Positions 51,987 through 61,250 of a stretch of DNA of 64,000 nt are shown in pieces. The DNA is from Candidatus Poribacteria bacterium. GTDB lineage: Bacteria; Poribacteria; WGA-4E; WGA-3G. The translations under genes and the position numbers were made by a program. The stretch covers positions 23,666-87,665 of the forward strand of contig JAJDXV010000002.1 in assembly GCA_022823085.1 (NCBI GenBank), written 5' to 3'. Under the pieces are notes generated by a model. It did not search any database. It saw nothing but the letters and a program-made list of their open reading frames with translations, and was not told the origin of the DNA. Position 1 is the first letter of the stretch; every line of letters starts with the position of its first letter.

Positions 51987-53147
51987 ATGAACCTATCTAA
52001 ATACGTTCTTGTCCTCCTGATATGCCTCCAGACCTCGTTCGCTATTTCAGCACCGCGCTTCGATCCCGAAGCGGCGCGGTTGTATGATGTCGGATTACGC
52101 GCACTCACACACGGAGAAGAAAAAAAGGCGCGAACCGCTCTAAAAAAGGCTGTTGAACTTGATGCAGCGTTGGCGGACGCACACTACGTTCTCGGATTAC
52201 TCTATAAAGGTGCCGAAGAATTCCACGCCGCGGCTGACGCATTTCAACGTGCCACAATCGCCGATGCTAACTATATTGACGCACATTATGAATTGGGTGA
52301 TGTACTATTGGTCTACTTAGCAGACCCGACACAAGCGGCACAAGCCTTACAGAAAGCTGTCATGATAGATGCCGACCACGCTCGGGCGCGAACCCAGTTA
52401 GGTGTCGCATATTTCCGTGAAGATCTAACAGACGCTGCCATCGCTGAACTCCGACACGCGATTAAACTTGACCCGACTTTACGCTCGGCGCACTACATGC
52501 TCGGTACCGCGTATCTTCAAAAAGAGGCGTGGCAATCGGCTATTAATACTTTCAAAACATTGATTGAAATGGATCCTTTCCATCTGAAGGCGCACTTTAG
52601 TTTAGGGACCGCCTATCGCCGTATCGGAGAAATAGGGATGGCACAGAAGAATTTACAACGTTTTGAGGAGCTGTCTATTGAGGAAGAGCAATTGAGACAT
52701 CTCAAGCGGTTTGTACAACAAAACGCCGACGATCCCGAAGCCTGGTACCGACTCGGTAGGATCCAGCTGAGGCGGCAGCTCTGGAGCGAGGCTATCCAAT
52801 CGTTACAGCACTACATCGCACTCGCGCCACAAGAGACGCGCGGCTATGAAGCACTCGGTTATATTCACTTCCAACAACAAAACTATCTACAAGCAAAGAC
52901 GATGTACGAAAAAGTGATTACCCATAAACCGAATGTCGCGACTTACCGGAATAGTCTCGGTGGCGTTCATTTAATGTTAGAGGCGTATACGGAGGCAATC
53001 ACGCAATATCAGACCGCTATCCGATTAAAGCCGTCCGAGCCACGCTTCTATCTAAACCTTTCCAAGGCTTATGAACTTGCCGGGCAACATGCAGAAGCCG
53101 CGAAAATTTATCAAGAATATGAACGTCTTACATCGAAGTCGAAATAG
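51987..53147 (+). CDS. TPR repeat protein, secreted
   Basis: The 386-residue protein has a signal peptide (residues 1-21, ISA-P) and about nine TPR units, for example ARLYDVGLRALTHGEEKKA, ADAHYVLGLLYKGAEEFHA and AHYMLGTAYLQKEAWQSA. It probably serves as a protein-binding scaffold in the periplasm. It is the first gene of a four-gene operon ending at 58036; the next gene starts 13 bases later. Confidence 0.85.
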   Translation: MNLSKYVLVLLICLQTSFAISAPRFDPEAARLYDVGLRALTHGEEKKARTALKKAVELDAALADAHYVLGLLYKGAEEFHAAADAFQRATIADANYIDAHYELGDVLLVYLADPTQAAQALQKAVMIDADHARARTQLGVAYFREDLTDAAIAELRHAIKLDPTLRSAHYMLGTAYLQKEAWQSAINTFKTLIEMDPFHLKAHFSLGTAYRRIGEIGMAQKNLQRFEELSIEEEQLRHLKRFVQQNADDPEAWYRLGRIQLRRQLWSEAIQSLQHYIALAPQETRGYEALGYIHFQQQNYLQAKTMYEKVITHKPNVATYRNSLGGVHLMLEAYTEAITQYQTAIRLKPSEPRFYLNLSKAYELAGQHAEAAKIYQEYERLTSKSK

Positions 53148-53160
53148 GAGCAAAAGGGAT

Positions 53161-53985
53161 ATGAGGGCTGAAATCCGTTCCCGCCAGTTGACAAAATTCC
53201 TAATACGCCTTTCCATAATTGTCGGATTTTTATCTTATGCCTTCGCTGAACCTGACCTTTGTCTGATCCCTGCTGGTACGTTTACCATGGGCAGTGATAA
53301 CGATCTCCCGAACGAAGCACCCAGGCATGCAATCCATCTTGATGCCTACTATATTGGGAAGACCGAGGTGACAAACGCCGAATATTATCCGTTCTGGCTT
53401 GAAAGCGGTGGCACCGACAGTGAACATACGCCTATCAGTTATGGAGAGACGTTCGGCACCTGGCCCGAAGTTACAAAAACGAAGCCGAACTATCCTGTCA
53501 TTGGTGTCTCTTGGGATTCTGCGGTTGCCTATGCAGCGTGGCGCGGCATGCGGCTTCCTACCGAAGCGGAGTGGGAAAAAGCCGCACGTGGAACCGAGGC
53601 GAAGCGGTGGCCCTGGGGAGATACCTTCACGCAACGCATTAAAGACGGAAGCGTCCACGCGAACGTTTGGAGACAGGCAGGATCGCGTTTACAACCCGTC
53701 GGAACGTACCGTACCGGTGCAAGTCCCTACGGTGCTTATGACATGGCGGGAAACGTCTGGGAATGGGTCGCTGACTGGTATTCGGAAACCTATTATCGCC
53801 GCAGCCCTGATCGAAACCCGGAGGGACCAGCAGTTGGAAGTCGACGCGTCGTGAAAGGCGGTTCATGGTTAAACCCGGAGATGTTCGCTCGGTGTTCCAC
53901 GCGGATCGGGCAATACCCAGCAATCGGCACCAGTTTCATCGGATTTCGTCTCGCTAAGGACGCAACACCCACGCATGAAAGATAA
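53161..53985 (+). CDS. SUMF1/formylglycine-generating-enzyme-like protein
   Basis: The 274 residues carry an N-terminal hydrophobic signal and the full FGE-sulfatase fold: LIPAGTFTMGSD, YIGKTEVTNAEYYPFW, YPVIGVSWDSAVAYAAWRGM, LPTEAEWEKAARG, GNVWEWVADWY, VVKGGSW and GFRLA at the end. True FGE carries an active-site cysteine pair; here the matching region reads ARCSTRIGQYP with one Cys, so it probably does not mature sulfatases. It could be an oxidoreductase-like or ligand-binding relative. The ATG at 53161 is chosen because an earlier start overlaps the TPR gene. It overlaps the next gene by 11 bases. Confidence 0.82.
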   Translation: MRAEIRSRQLTKFLIRLSIIVGFLSYAFAEPDLCLIPAGTFTMGSDNDLPNEAPRHAIHLDAYYIGKTEVTNAEYYPFWLESGGTDSEHTPISYGETFGTWPEVTKTKPNYPVIGVSWDSAVAYAAWRGMRLPTEAEWEKAARGTEAKRWPWGDTFTQRIKDGSVHANVWRQAGSRLQPVGTYRTGASPYGAYDMAGNVWEWVADWYSETYYRRSPDRNPEGPAVGSRRVVKGGSWLNPEMFARCSTRIGQYPAIGTSFIGFRLAKDATPTHER

Positions 53986-56122
53986 AACCAGATTCCTTCT
54001 GATTGTATTCCTTGTCTATGCGCTGCCTCTATTTTCTGCCGCAGCGATTCAGTTCGTTGATGTAACCGAGGCGGCAGGCATCAACTTTCGGCATATTAAC
54101 GGTGCTGAAGGCGCGTTCCATATCCCTGAAACCCTCGGTGCTGGCGGTGCTTTCTTTGACGCAGATAACGACGGATACCTCGACATCTACCTCGTCAACA
54201 GCGGTTACTGGAGCACATCACCATCGGCAAAACAAGCAACGAGCGCGCTTTATCGGAACAATCGGGACGGCACTTTTACGGACATCACAGCGACTGCGAA
54301 GGTCGGAAACCGCGGCAACTATGGACAAGGCGTAACATCTGCGGATTATGATAACGATGGCAACGCTGATCTGTACGTAACCAATTTCGGAGCGAATGTC
54401 CTCTATCGGAACAACGGCGATGGCACCTTTACAGATGTCACCCAGTCTGCAGGTGTCGGGGACAACGGATGGAGCAGTAGTGCCTGCTTCCTCGATTACA
54501 ATTTAGATGGACACCTCGACCTATTTGTTGTCAATTATCTTGTTTATTCGATTGATGTTCCGTACCTGCCGTGCGGGGAAGATGGGATACAGACCTATTG
54601 CCACCCGTCGCTATTTGAGGGCGCACCTGATACACTTTATCGTAATAACGGCGATGGAACGTTTACAGATGTCAGTCAAGAAGCTGGTGTTGGCGACATC
54701 GGAGGTCCATTTCACGGGAAGGGGTTAGGGGTCGTTTCAGCGGATTTCAACAACGATGGCACCCCCGATCTTTATGTCGCAAACGACGACACCCGAAACG
54801 ATTTCTTTTATAATAACGGCGATGGGACATTCCGTGAAATCTCACTCCTCGCGGGGTGTGCCTACAGTTTCAACGGTGTGGCGCAAGCCGGTATGGGAGT
54901 CGCTACCGGCGATTACAACGGCGACGGGTGGTTCGATATTTTTGTCACCAACCTCTCTTATGAAACCAATGCCCTCTATCGCAACAACGGCGACGGCACC
55001 TTCACGGACGTAATTTATGAGGCGCGTCTCGGCAAAGAGAGCTACCTTTTTGTTGGATTCGGCACAGGACTCTTTGATGCAGATAACGACGGATGGTTGG
55101 ACCTTTTCGTTGCCAATGGACATATCCTCGACAATATTGAAGACACACACGATATCCTAACCTATCGTCAACCGGATCAACTGTTCCGTAATAAAGCGGA
55201 CGGCACATTTCAAGAGGTCTCTGAGAGTGCTGGTGACTATTTTCAGAACCTTGCGGTCAGTCGAGGCGCGCTCTTTGGCGATTATGATAACGATGGCGAC
55301 ATTGATATGCTCGTTACACAATCCAACGGTCCCGTCACCTTATTGCGAAATGAAACGGAAACACAAAACAACTATTTCTCCATTAAAACCGTCGGGGTTA
55401 TCAGTAATCGGGATGGAATAGGCACACGCATCACGCTAACGGTAGGTGAATACACTCAGGTACGAGAGGTCAATCCGGCATCAAGCTACCTCTCCAGTCA
55501 CGACGCGCGCTGTTATTTCGGGTTAGGTACGAACGCAACCGTAGATAGGCTTGAAGTCCGATGGCAGAGCGGTGTTAGGCAGGTCTTTGAAAATCTGCCT
55601 GCAAATCAAGAACATACCATCTCCGAATTTTCCGATACACCAAAGGATGCACTCTTCAAAGCCGTATGGACAGGCGAGATATCAACCCTTCGGAACATGA
55701 ATATAGATGTAAATCTAAAAGATGCGGTGGGACGGACACCGTTACGCATCGCAGCCGAAAAAGCAGACATCCATACCGTGATGTTTCTTATAGAAAATGG
55801 GGCGGATGTGAATATAGCGGATGCTAACGGCAATACACCCCTGATCTTCATCATCAATAAGACAGGAAATATTGAGATAACCAAACATTTAATTGAAAAA
55901 GGCGCGACCGTAAACACCCAAAACCGGACCGGTGAAACGGCGTTGATGTATGCGGCGTGGCGCGGATATACGGATATTGTTGCGTTCCTCCTCGAAAAAC
56001 GGGCAGATGCCACCTTGAAAAACGGGCACGGCGAAACAGCGTTGACACTCGCAGAATCAAAAGGACACTCGGAAATTGTAAAAATGCTCAAAGCAGCAAA
56101 CGAAATATTGAGAAAACAGTAG
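53975..56122 (+). CDS. FG-GAP/UnbV (CRTAC-like) protein with C-terminal ankyrin repeats
   Basis: The 715-residue secreted protein has a signal peptide (residues 1-23). FG-GAP/VCBS-type repeats occupy about 30-410, with many calcium-binding D-x-D-x-DG loops (FFDADNDGYLDIYLVNSG and LYRNNGDGTFTDV, several copies). The ASPIC/UnbV domain covers about 450-530 (GIGTRITLTVGEYTQVREV, VDRLEVRWQSG). Four or five ankyrin repeats end it (GRTPLRIAAEKADI, GNTPLIFI, GETALMYAAWRGYTDIV). I am not aware of the ankyrin addition to this family as a common form. The order of the operon suggests one envelope complex with the TPR, SUMF1-like and DUF6785 products. Confidence 0.88.
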   Translation: MKDKTRFLLIVFLVYALPLFSAAAIQFVDVTEAAGINFRHINGAEGAFHIPETLGAGGAFFDADNDGYLDIYLVNSGYWSTSPSAKQATSALYRNNRDGTFTDITATAKVGNRGNYGQGVTSADYDNDGNADLYVTNFGANVLYRNNGDGTFTDVTQSAGVGDNGWSSSACFLDYNLDGHLDLFVVNYLVYSIDVPYLPCGEDGIQTYCHPSLFEGAPDTLYRNNGDGTFTDVSQEAGVGDIGGPFHGKGLGVVSADFNNDGTPDLYVANDDTRNDFFYNNGDGTFREISLLAGCAYSFNGVAQAGMGVATGDYNGDGWFDIFVTNLSYETNALYRNNGDGTFTDVIYEARLGKESYLFVGFGTGLFDADNDGWLDLFVANGHILDNIEDTHDILTYRQPDQLFRNKADGTFQEVSESAGDYFQNLAVSRGALFGDYDNDGDIDMLVTQSNGPVTLLRNETETQNNYFSIKTVGVISNRDGIGTRITLTVGEYTQVREVNPASSYLSSHDARCYFGLGTNATVDRLEVRWQSGVRQVFENLPANQEHTISEFSDTPKDALFKAVWTGEISTLRNMNIDVNLKDAVGRTPLRIAAEKADIHTVMFLIENGADVNIADANGNTPLIFIINKTGNIEITKHLIEKGATVNTQNRTGETALMYAAWRGYTDIVAFLLEKRADATLKNGHGETALTLAESKGHSEIVKMLKAANEILRKQ

Positions 56123-56131
56123 GAGATCCAC

Positions 56132-58036
56132 ATGCCTTTGACACGCGGTGTCACCCTGAAATCAGTTACATTAGCACTTATCCTTATCCCGATCAACTGC
56201 TATTGGATTATGTACACGGAAATGGTCTGGTGGGGACTCTTTCCGACGACGATGTCGCTCTTTTTCAATGCGGTCTTCTTTCTCTTTGTTATTACATTCC
56301 TCAATTTGCTGCTACGACAGATGAAACGGCAGTGGGCATTGACACACGGTGAATTGCTCGTTATCTACGTCATGTTGTGTATGGCGAGTGCCGTCGCATC
56401 GCACGACCACACGCAAGTACTTATCCCCATGATCGGACACGTCTTCTGGTTTGATACGCCTGAGAACGAGTGGCGAGAACTGCTTCACCGATACATACCG
56501 AAATGGGCGACAGTCCAAGATAAAGGCGTTTTGGAGGGATTTTACGAAGGACAATCCACGCTTTATGATATACAGGTTTTGAAGACATGGTTAGGGCCGA
56601 CGTTGTGGTGGACAAGCTTTATTCTCGCACTCCTATTTGTGATGCTGTGTATCAACGTTGTCCTACGGAAACAGTGGACAGAACGAGAGAAACTCGCCTA
56701 TCCGATTATCCAACTCCCGTTAGAAATGACCCGCGACAGCGGTGCTAACTTTTTCCGAGGTAAAGCGTTTTGGACAGCATTTATCCTCGTTTCGATACTG
56801 AACCTTATTAACGGGTTCAGCTACCTCTTCCCGACGATCCCTATTGTCGGCGTTCGATTTCGGAATATCAGCCAATTTTTTACTGAAAAGCCTTGGAATG
56901 CCATCGGGTGGACCCCGTTCTCTATCTATCCGTTTGTAATTGGACTCGGATTCTTTATGCCGCTGGATTTGTCGTTTTCTTGTTGGTTCTTTTATCTGTT
57001 TCGCAAAATGCAACGCGTCGGCGGCGCAATTGTCGGGGTTCGAGGACTCCCCGGATTCCCCTATGACCGACAGCAGTCTTTAGGCGCGTATCTTGGACTT
57101 GCGATTTTCGCTGTATGGGCAAGCCGTAAATACCTCGCTGAAATCTTTAAACAGGTGACGACCGGACGCTCAAGCCTCGACGAATCCGTTGAACCGATGC
57201 GCTACCGTACGGCTATTATCGGTATTGTGTTAGGGTGTGTCTATCTCATAGCGTTTTCTGTAAAGATAGGCATCAGCATCTCACTTGGTATCGTCTTTTT
57301 TATCATGTATTTCGCACTGTCAACAGGAATAACACGTATGCGCGTCGAATCCGGCGCACCAGCGCATGATCTACACTTCATGGGACCGGATTACGCTTTG
57401 CCGACGATCTTGGGTTCGCGTCGTATGGGGGGCTCTAACCTAACAGCACTCTCTTTTCTGTTCTTCTTCAACCGCGCACATCGCAGTCATCCGATGCCGC
57501 ATCAACTTGAAGGCTTCCAACTCGCCTCACGGGCGCGGTTTAACCCGAAACCACTCGTTTGGGTCATGCTTTTAGCCGTGATTGTCGGTTCAAGCGGTTC
57601 TTTCTGGGCATATTTACATGACGTGTATCAGTTCGGGTCCGCTGGAAGTTTTGCACGCCACCCATTCAACAGGCTCCAACAGCAACTCAACTTCCCGACA
57701 GGCACAAACATTCCAGAAGTGACATTTATGGGGATCGGGATGGGATTCACGTTTCTCCTGATGTTTCTGCGGATGCGTTTCTTCTGGTGGCCCTTCCACG
57801 CTGTCGGGTACGCTGTTTCCGGTGCAGCGGATTGGTGTATGAACTGGCTCTGGATCTCGCTGGTGATTAGCACAGTTGCCAAATGGCTGATCATTAAACA
57901 GGGTGGACTACAACTGCACCGAAAGGCAGCACCATTCTTCCTCGGTTTAATCCTCGGTGAATTTGTTGCGGGCAGTTTATGGAGTTTCTATGGCATGGCA
58001 ACAGAAACCCGAATTTTTCCATTTAAAGATTGGTAA
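56132..58036 (+). CDS. Large DUF6785-like multi-pass membrane protein
   Basis: The 634-residue protein has about 14 spans. It begins with hydrophobic segments (SVTLALILIPINCYWIMYTE) and carries polar motifs SHDHTQVLIPMIGHVFWF, EREKLAYPIIQLPLEM and ARMRVESGAPAHDLHFMGPDY-like segments at loop ends. It matches the DUF6785/DUF6784 type found in planctomycete-like and armatimonadete-like genomes and may be a transporter related to the OPT group. The function is unknown. It starts nine bases after the UnbV/ankyrin gene. Confidence 0.78.
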   Translation: MPLTRGVTLKSVTLALILIPINCYWIMYTEMVWWGLFPTTMSLFFNAVFFLFVITFLNLLLRQMKRQWALTHGELLVIYVMLCMASAVASHDHTQVLIPMIGHVFWFDTPENEWRELLHRYIPKWATVQDKGVLEGFYEGQSTLYDIQVLKTWLGPTLWWTSFILALLFVMLCINVVLRKQWTEREKLAYPIIQLPLEMTRDSGANFFRGKAFWTAFILVSILNLINGFSYLFPTIPIVGVRFRNISQFFTEKPWNAIGWTPFSIYPFVIGLGFFMPLDLSFSCWFFYLFRKMQRVGGAIVGVRGLPGFPYDRQQSLGAYLGLAIFAVWASRKYLAEIFKQVTTGRSSLDESVEPMRYRTAIIGIVLGCVYLIAFSVKIGISISLGIVFFIMYFALSTGITRMRVESGAPAHDLHFMGPDYALPTILGSRRMGGSNLTALSFLFFFNRAHRSHPMPHQLEGFQLASRARFNPKPLVWVMLLAVIVGSSGSFWAYLHDVYQFGSAGSFARHPFNRLQQQLNFPTGTNIPEVTFMGIGMGFTFLLMFLRMRFFWWPFHAVGYAVSGAADWCMNWLWISLVISTVAKWLIIKQGGLQLHRKAAPFFLGLILGEFVAGSLWSFYGMATETRIFPFKDW

Positions 58037-58430
58037 TTCACTTCAACAACTTTTGCATCGAACAAGTAACCCCATCCAAATATCGCCTAATTTACAACTA
58101 ATGATAATGAAACCCATTATCAAATATATTTTTCCAAAGTAATGGTATTTCGATAAAAACCTACGTAGTATCTATGTTTGAAGGCTTTACTTCTCGAAAA
58201 CCTAACACCCTAATTTTAGGGGATCCGTTTGATGTTTCAAGGATGGACACACCTGATAGTTCGGCAGCATGAACACCAGAAAAGGCGTGGTTGCTTCTTT
58301 AAAATCCTGAGCTGGCACGCAGAGGGTGTTAACGAAAAGGTAAATTTTTGAAGAGGGGAAATGATTTCAATAAACAAAAAAATGGCGAGGTCCGGAAACC
58401 TCGCCACGGAATATGTGAGAGCGCGTTATC
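58037..58430. other. Convergent intergenic region with a possible decayed frame
   Basis: The 394-base gap holds the terminator below. On the minus strand a frame stays open from about 58363 to 58212 with no start codon (reading FVNTLCVPAQDF, then TPFLVFMLPNYQV). It could be the end of a lost gene, but I do not recognise it. No repeat family seen elsewhere in the window occurs here. Confidence 0.3.
58374..58405 (-). terminator. Terminator of the DUF1552 gene
   Basis: On the minus strand GGCGAGGT-TTCCGG-ACCTCGCC forms eight pairs and is followed by a run of seven T. It ends the minus-strand unit and also faces the convergent DUF6785 gene. Confidence 0.88.
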
Positions 58431-59774
58431 TTAAGAGAGATCTGACAAACTGCCGGTGCTATCGCCTAATCTTGCCAAATCCACATCCATACGGTTCAGC
58501 ATCGACAACCAGAGATTGTTGAGCGGTGTCTCCTTCGGGTAGCGGATATGGCGACCCGTTTTGACCGTCCCACAGCCAGAACCCGCAAGCAGAATCGGGA
58601 GATCGTGATGGCTATGTCGGTTGCCATCTGCGTTTCCACTGCCGTACACAATCATGGAATGGTCTAACAATGACCCATCTGCTTCAGGGATTGCGTTCAT
58701 TTTTTCCAAGAAGTATGCCAACTGTTGTGTATGGAAGATGTCGATTTTGCGGATTTTTTCTATTTTTTCCTCGTCACCACGGTGATGCGACAGATAGTGA
58801 TGCCCATCAGTGACATTGACAGCCGGATACGACTTATTGCTCCCTTCATTGGCTAACGTAAACGTCACGACACGGGTCACATCTGTCTGGAAGGCAAGAA
58901 CAATCAGGTCCATCATGAGTCGGACATGTTCTTGGAAATCTTTGGGAATTTCTTCAGGGGCGATGTAATCGGGTCTTTCGATCGCTGGAAACTTTTCGGC
59001 TGCGTCAATGCGCAGTTCGATGTCCCGAATAGCAGAGAAATACTCATCAAGTTTACGCACATCGTTTCCACTGACTTGACGGATCAAATCCTTTGAGTCC
59101 TGCATCACAAAGTCAAGGATGCTTTTTCGTTGTTGATCGCGTTCGACGCGTTGGGCATTTGGCATGGTCGAAAAGAGGCGTTCAAAGGCGAGTTTCGGAT
59201 TAACCTCTTTTGGAAGCGGTTGCGTCGCGGAACGCCACGACATCGTTGAGGAGTAAACGCAGCTGTAACCGGAGTCGCAATTCCCGGATCTGTACCCGGG
59301 ATCGATGCCGAGTTCTAGCGACGGGAGGCGCGTCTGTTTACCGATATGCGATGCTGCGGCTTGGTCAACCGAGATTCCGGCGTGAATATCGGAACCGTCG
59401 GTTTTACGGGGCTGTGCCCCTGTTAAAAAGGCTGCCATCGCCCGCGCGTGGTCTCCGCCACCATCACCGTTGGCGCGTGCCTTATCTGCTGTTAAACCGC
59501 TGAGCACAAGCGTTTTATCTTTCACATTCGCTAACGGTTTCAAGATCTCTGTAAGTTCATAATCAGCACCTACCTGCGCCGGAGTCCAATCCTCCATAAT
59601 CTTCCCGTTGGGTACGTAGAGGAACGCCATCCGATTCGGGACCGTCTGCGTCGCATTCGCAGGCGCGGCTGCCCACGATGTAACAGGACCCATCGCTTCC
59701 AACCACGGTAGTGCTATACTAACACCCAAACCACGTAGAAATGTTCGACGTGAAAGCTGTTTTGATGTGTTCAT
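58431..59774 (-). CDS. Tat-exported DUF1552 protein
   Basis: The 447-residue protein begins with a twin-arginine signal (SRRTFLRGLGVSIALPWL). It belongs to the DUF1552 group: FLYVPNGKIMEDW, LVLSGLTADKARANGDGGGD, SVDQAAASHIGKQTRLPSLE and DGSLLDHSMIVYGSGN. The family is related to DUF1501/alkaline-phosphatase-like proteins and usually accompanies DUF1587/1592/1588/1585 proteins, as here (61251). It is believed to be envelope-associated; the reaction is not known. Confidence 0.88.
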   Translation of the reverse strand: MNTSKQLSRRTFLRGLGVSIALPWLEAMGPVTSWAAAPANATQTVPNRMAFLYVPNGKIMEDWTPAQVGADYELTEILKPLANVKDKTLVLSGLTADKARANGDGGGDHARAMAAFLTGAQPRKTDGSDIHAGISVDQAAASHIGKQTRLPSLELGIDPGYRSGNCDSGYSCVYSSTMSWRSATQPLPKEVNPKLAFERLFSTMPNAQRVERDQQRKSILDFVMQDSKDLIRQVSGNDVRKLDEYFSAIRDIELRIDAAEKFPAIERPDYIAPEEIPKDFQEHVRLMMDLIVLAFQTDVTRVVTFTLANEGSNKSYPAVNVTDGHHYLSHHRGDEEKIEKIRKIDIFHTQQLAYFLEKMNAIPEADGSLLDHSMIVYGSGNADGNRHSHHDLPILLAGSGCGTVKTGRHIRYPKETPLNNLWLSMLNRMDVDLARLGDSTGSLSDLS

Positions 59775-59944
59775 AATTCTTCCTTCTACCTAACGGCAGA
59801 AACTTCGGCTTCATCGCGACTGTGTCTGTTTTCGGAGGTTAAGGTCCTATGTCGCTCCACCTGTAGACTATTATTCCATATCAGAACGGTTTTATTGTGT
59901 TTCACGTAGACGCTAAAAAGCGAAACTGAAATCATGTACCATTA

Positions 59945-59973
59945 ATCGTAATACATTTTTTCGTAAATGTCAA
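59945..59973 (-). promoter_or_regulatory. Promoter for the DUF1552 gene
   Basis: On the minus strand TTGACA (59968-59973), a 17-base spacer and TACGAT (59945-59950). It lies in the 214-base gap after the SMP-30-like gene, so DUF1552 can be expressed separately. Confidence 0.7.
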
Positions 59974-59988
59974 GTTTATTCGTAATTT

Positions 59989-61029
59989 TTAAAACATTGG
60001 CGCGCCTTGGGCTTCAACATAAACTGAGTAGAGAGATTGGCTGCCTGTCATAAAAAGCCTGTTCCGCTTCACACCACCGAAGCAGATATTGGAACAGATT
60101 TCTGGCAGATGAATCTTGCCGATCAGTGTTCCGTCCGGTGCGAAGATATGCACGCCATCATAGCCTTCGCCAACCCAGCCAGTCCCTGTCCAAACATTGC
60201 CATCCGTATCGCACCGAAGCCCATCGGCGGCACCGGGTGCCATCTCAGCGAATACCTGTTTGTTGTTCAACCGTTCACCGTCTACGACATCGTAGACGAC
60301 AATGGTTTTCGCGGGGCCTGTATCGGCAATATAGAGTTTATCATAGTCGGGCGAAAAGCAGATACCGTTGGGTCTTTCGAGTTCATCTGTCACAACGGTT
60401 GCTTTACCGGTGTCTGGGTTAAGACGATAGACAGATGTCGGCAATTCAAACGGTGCTTTATGCCCTTCGTAATTGAACAGGATACCGTATCCGGGATCTG
60501 TAAACCAGATGTGTTCGTCAGGGTGGACGACCACATCGTTCGGGGCGTTGAACCGTTTCCCTTCAAAATTGTCAATCAGGACGGTAATCGTCCCGTCATA
60601 TTCGGTGCGTGTGACGCGTCGGGTGCCGTGTTCGCAGCTGATGAGTCTGCCTTGCCGATCGCGTGTGTGCCCGTTGGTATAGTTCGACGGTTTGCGGTAG
60701 ACGCTCACTTTACCTGTGGCTTCCTGCCATTTCAGGATACGGTTATTCGGAATATCGCTCCAGAGGAGGTATCCACCATCGCCGAACCAGACAGGTCCCT
60801 CTGACCAGCGTGCACCTGTCCAGAGCCGTTCCACAACAGCGTTCCCGATTTTATATGCCGCAAAACGTGGGTCAATAACTTCAACCGCTGGATCGGGATA
60901 GCGGGTGATGGGTCCCTCTTTTGAGGGAATATCTGCCAAAGCCGTCAAGGGATTGAGTACGGGTAAAACGGCACTAACCCCCAGACCGCGTAAGAATGTT
61001 CGACGTGAAAGTTGTTTTGATGTGTTCAT
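59989..61029 (-). CDS. Tat-exported SMP-30/gluconolactonase-like protein
   Basis: The 346-residue six-bladed propeller has a Tat signal (SRRTFLRGLGVSAVLPVL) and typical motifs: RWSEGPVWFGDGGYLLWSDI, NGHTRDRQGRLISCEHGTRR, NAPNDVVVHPDEHIWFTDP, RPNGICFSPDYDKLYIADTG and DGLRCDTDGNVWTG. It probably opens a sugar lactone in the periplasm. The first 19 residues are identical to those of the DUF1552 protein. The start ATG overlaps the stop of the antitoxin remnant. An upstream in-frame start nine codons earlier is less likely. Confidence 0.88.
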   Translation of the reverse strand: MNTSKQLSRRTFLRGLGVSAVLPVLNPLTALADIPSKEGPITRYPDPAVEVIDPRFAAYKIGNAVVERLWTGARWSEGPVWFGDGGYLLWSDIPNNRILKWQEATGKVSVYRKPSNYTNGHTRDRQGRLISCEHGTRRVTRTEYDGTITVLIDNFEGKRFNAPNDVVVHPDEHIWFTDPGYGILFNYEGHKAPFELPTSVYRLNPDTGKATVVTDELERPNGICFSPDYDKLYIADTGPAKTIVVYDVVDGERLNNKQVFAEMAPGAADGLRCDTDGNVWTGTGWVGEGYDGVHIFAPDGTLIGKIHLPEICSNICFGGVKRNRLFMTGSQSLYSVYVEAQGAPMF

Positions 61030-61229
61030 AAGCATTTTCCATTGTTGCGGCAGCAAGGTTGAGACTCGCTGCCTTGAGCGTTTGCTACGTCTTTGACTGC
61101 AAGCAGAAACGCTTCAATGTTACCATCTTCCTCATATTCCTCAAGGGCTATGGTAAGATATTCCTTCGCATACGCCGCATCTGCCAATCGCTCCTTGAGA
61201 CCCTCCTCATAGTTCTTGTATTTTTTTAT
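61026..61229 (-). pseudogene. Remnant of a HigA/COG3636-type antitoxin
   Basis: A frame free of stops reads KYKNYEEGLKERLADAAYAK, then YLTIALEEYEEDGNIEAFLL and AVKDVANAQGSE, which matches the N-terminal half of probable addiction-module antidote proteins. The helix-turn-helix half is missing and the end is replaced by unrelated codons. The position where the start is expected is ATA (61227-61229), so it is probably dead. Its stop overlaps the SMP-30-like start. No toxin gene remains. Confidence 0.7.
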
Positions 61230-61250
61230 TTTGTTATTCCACGCTTGGTG

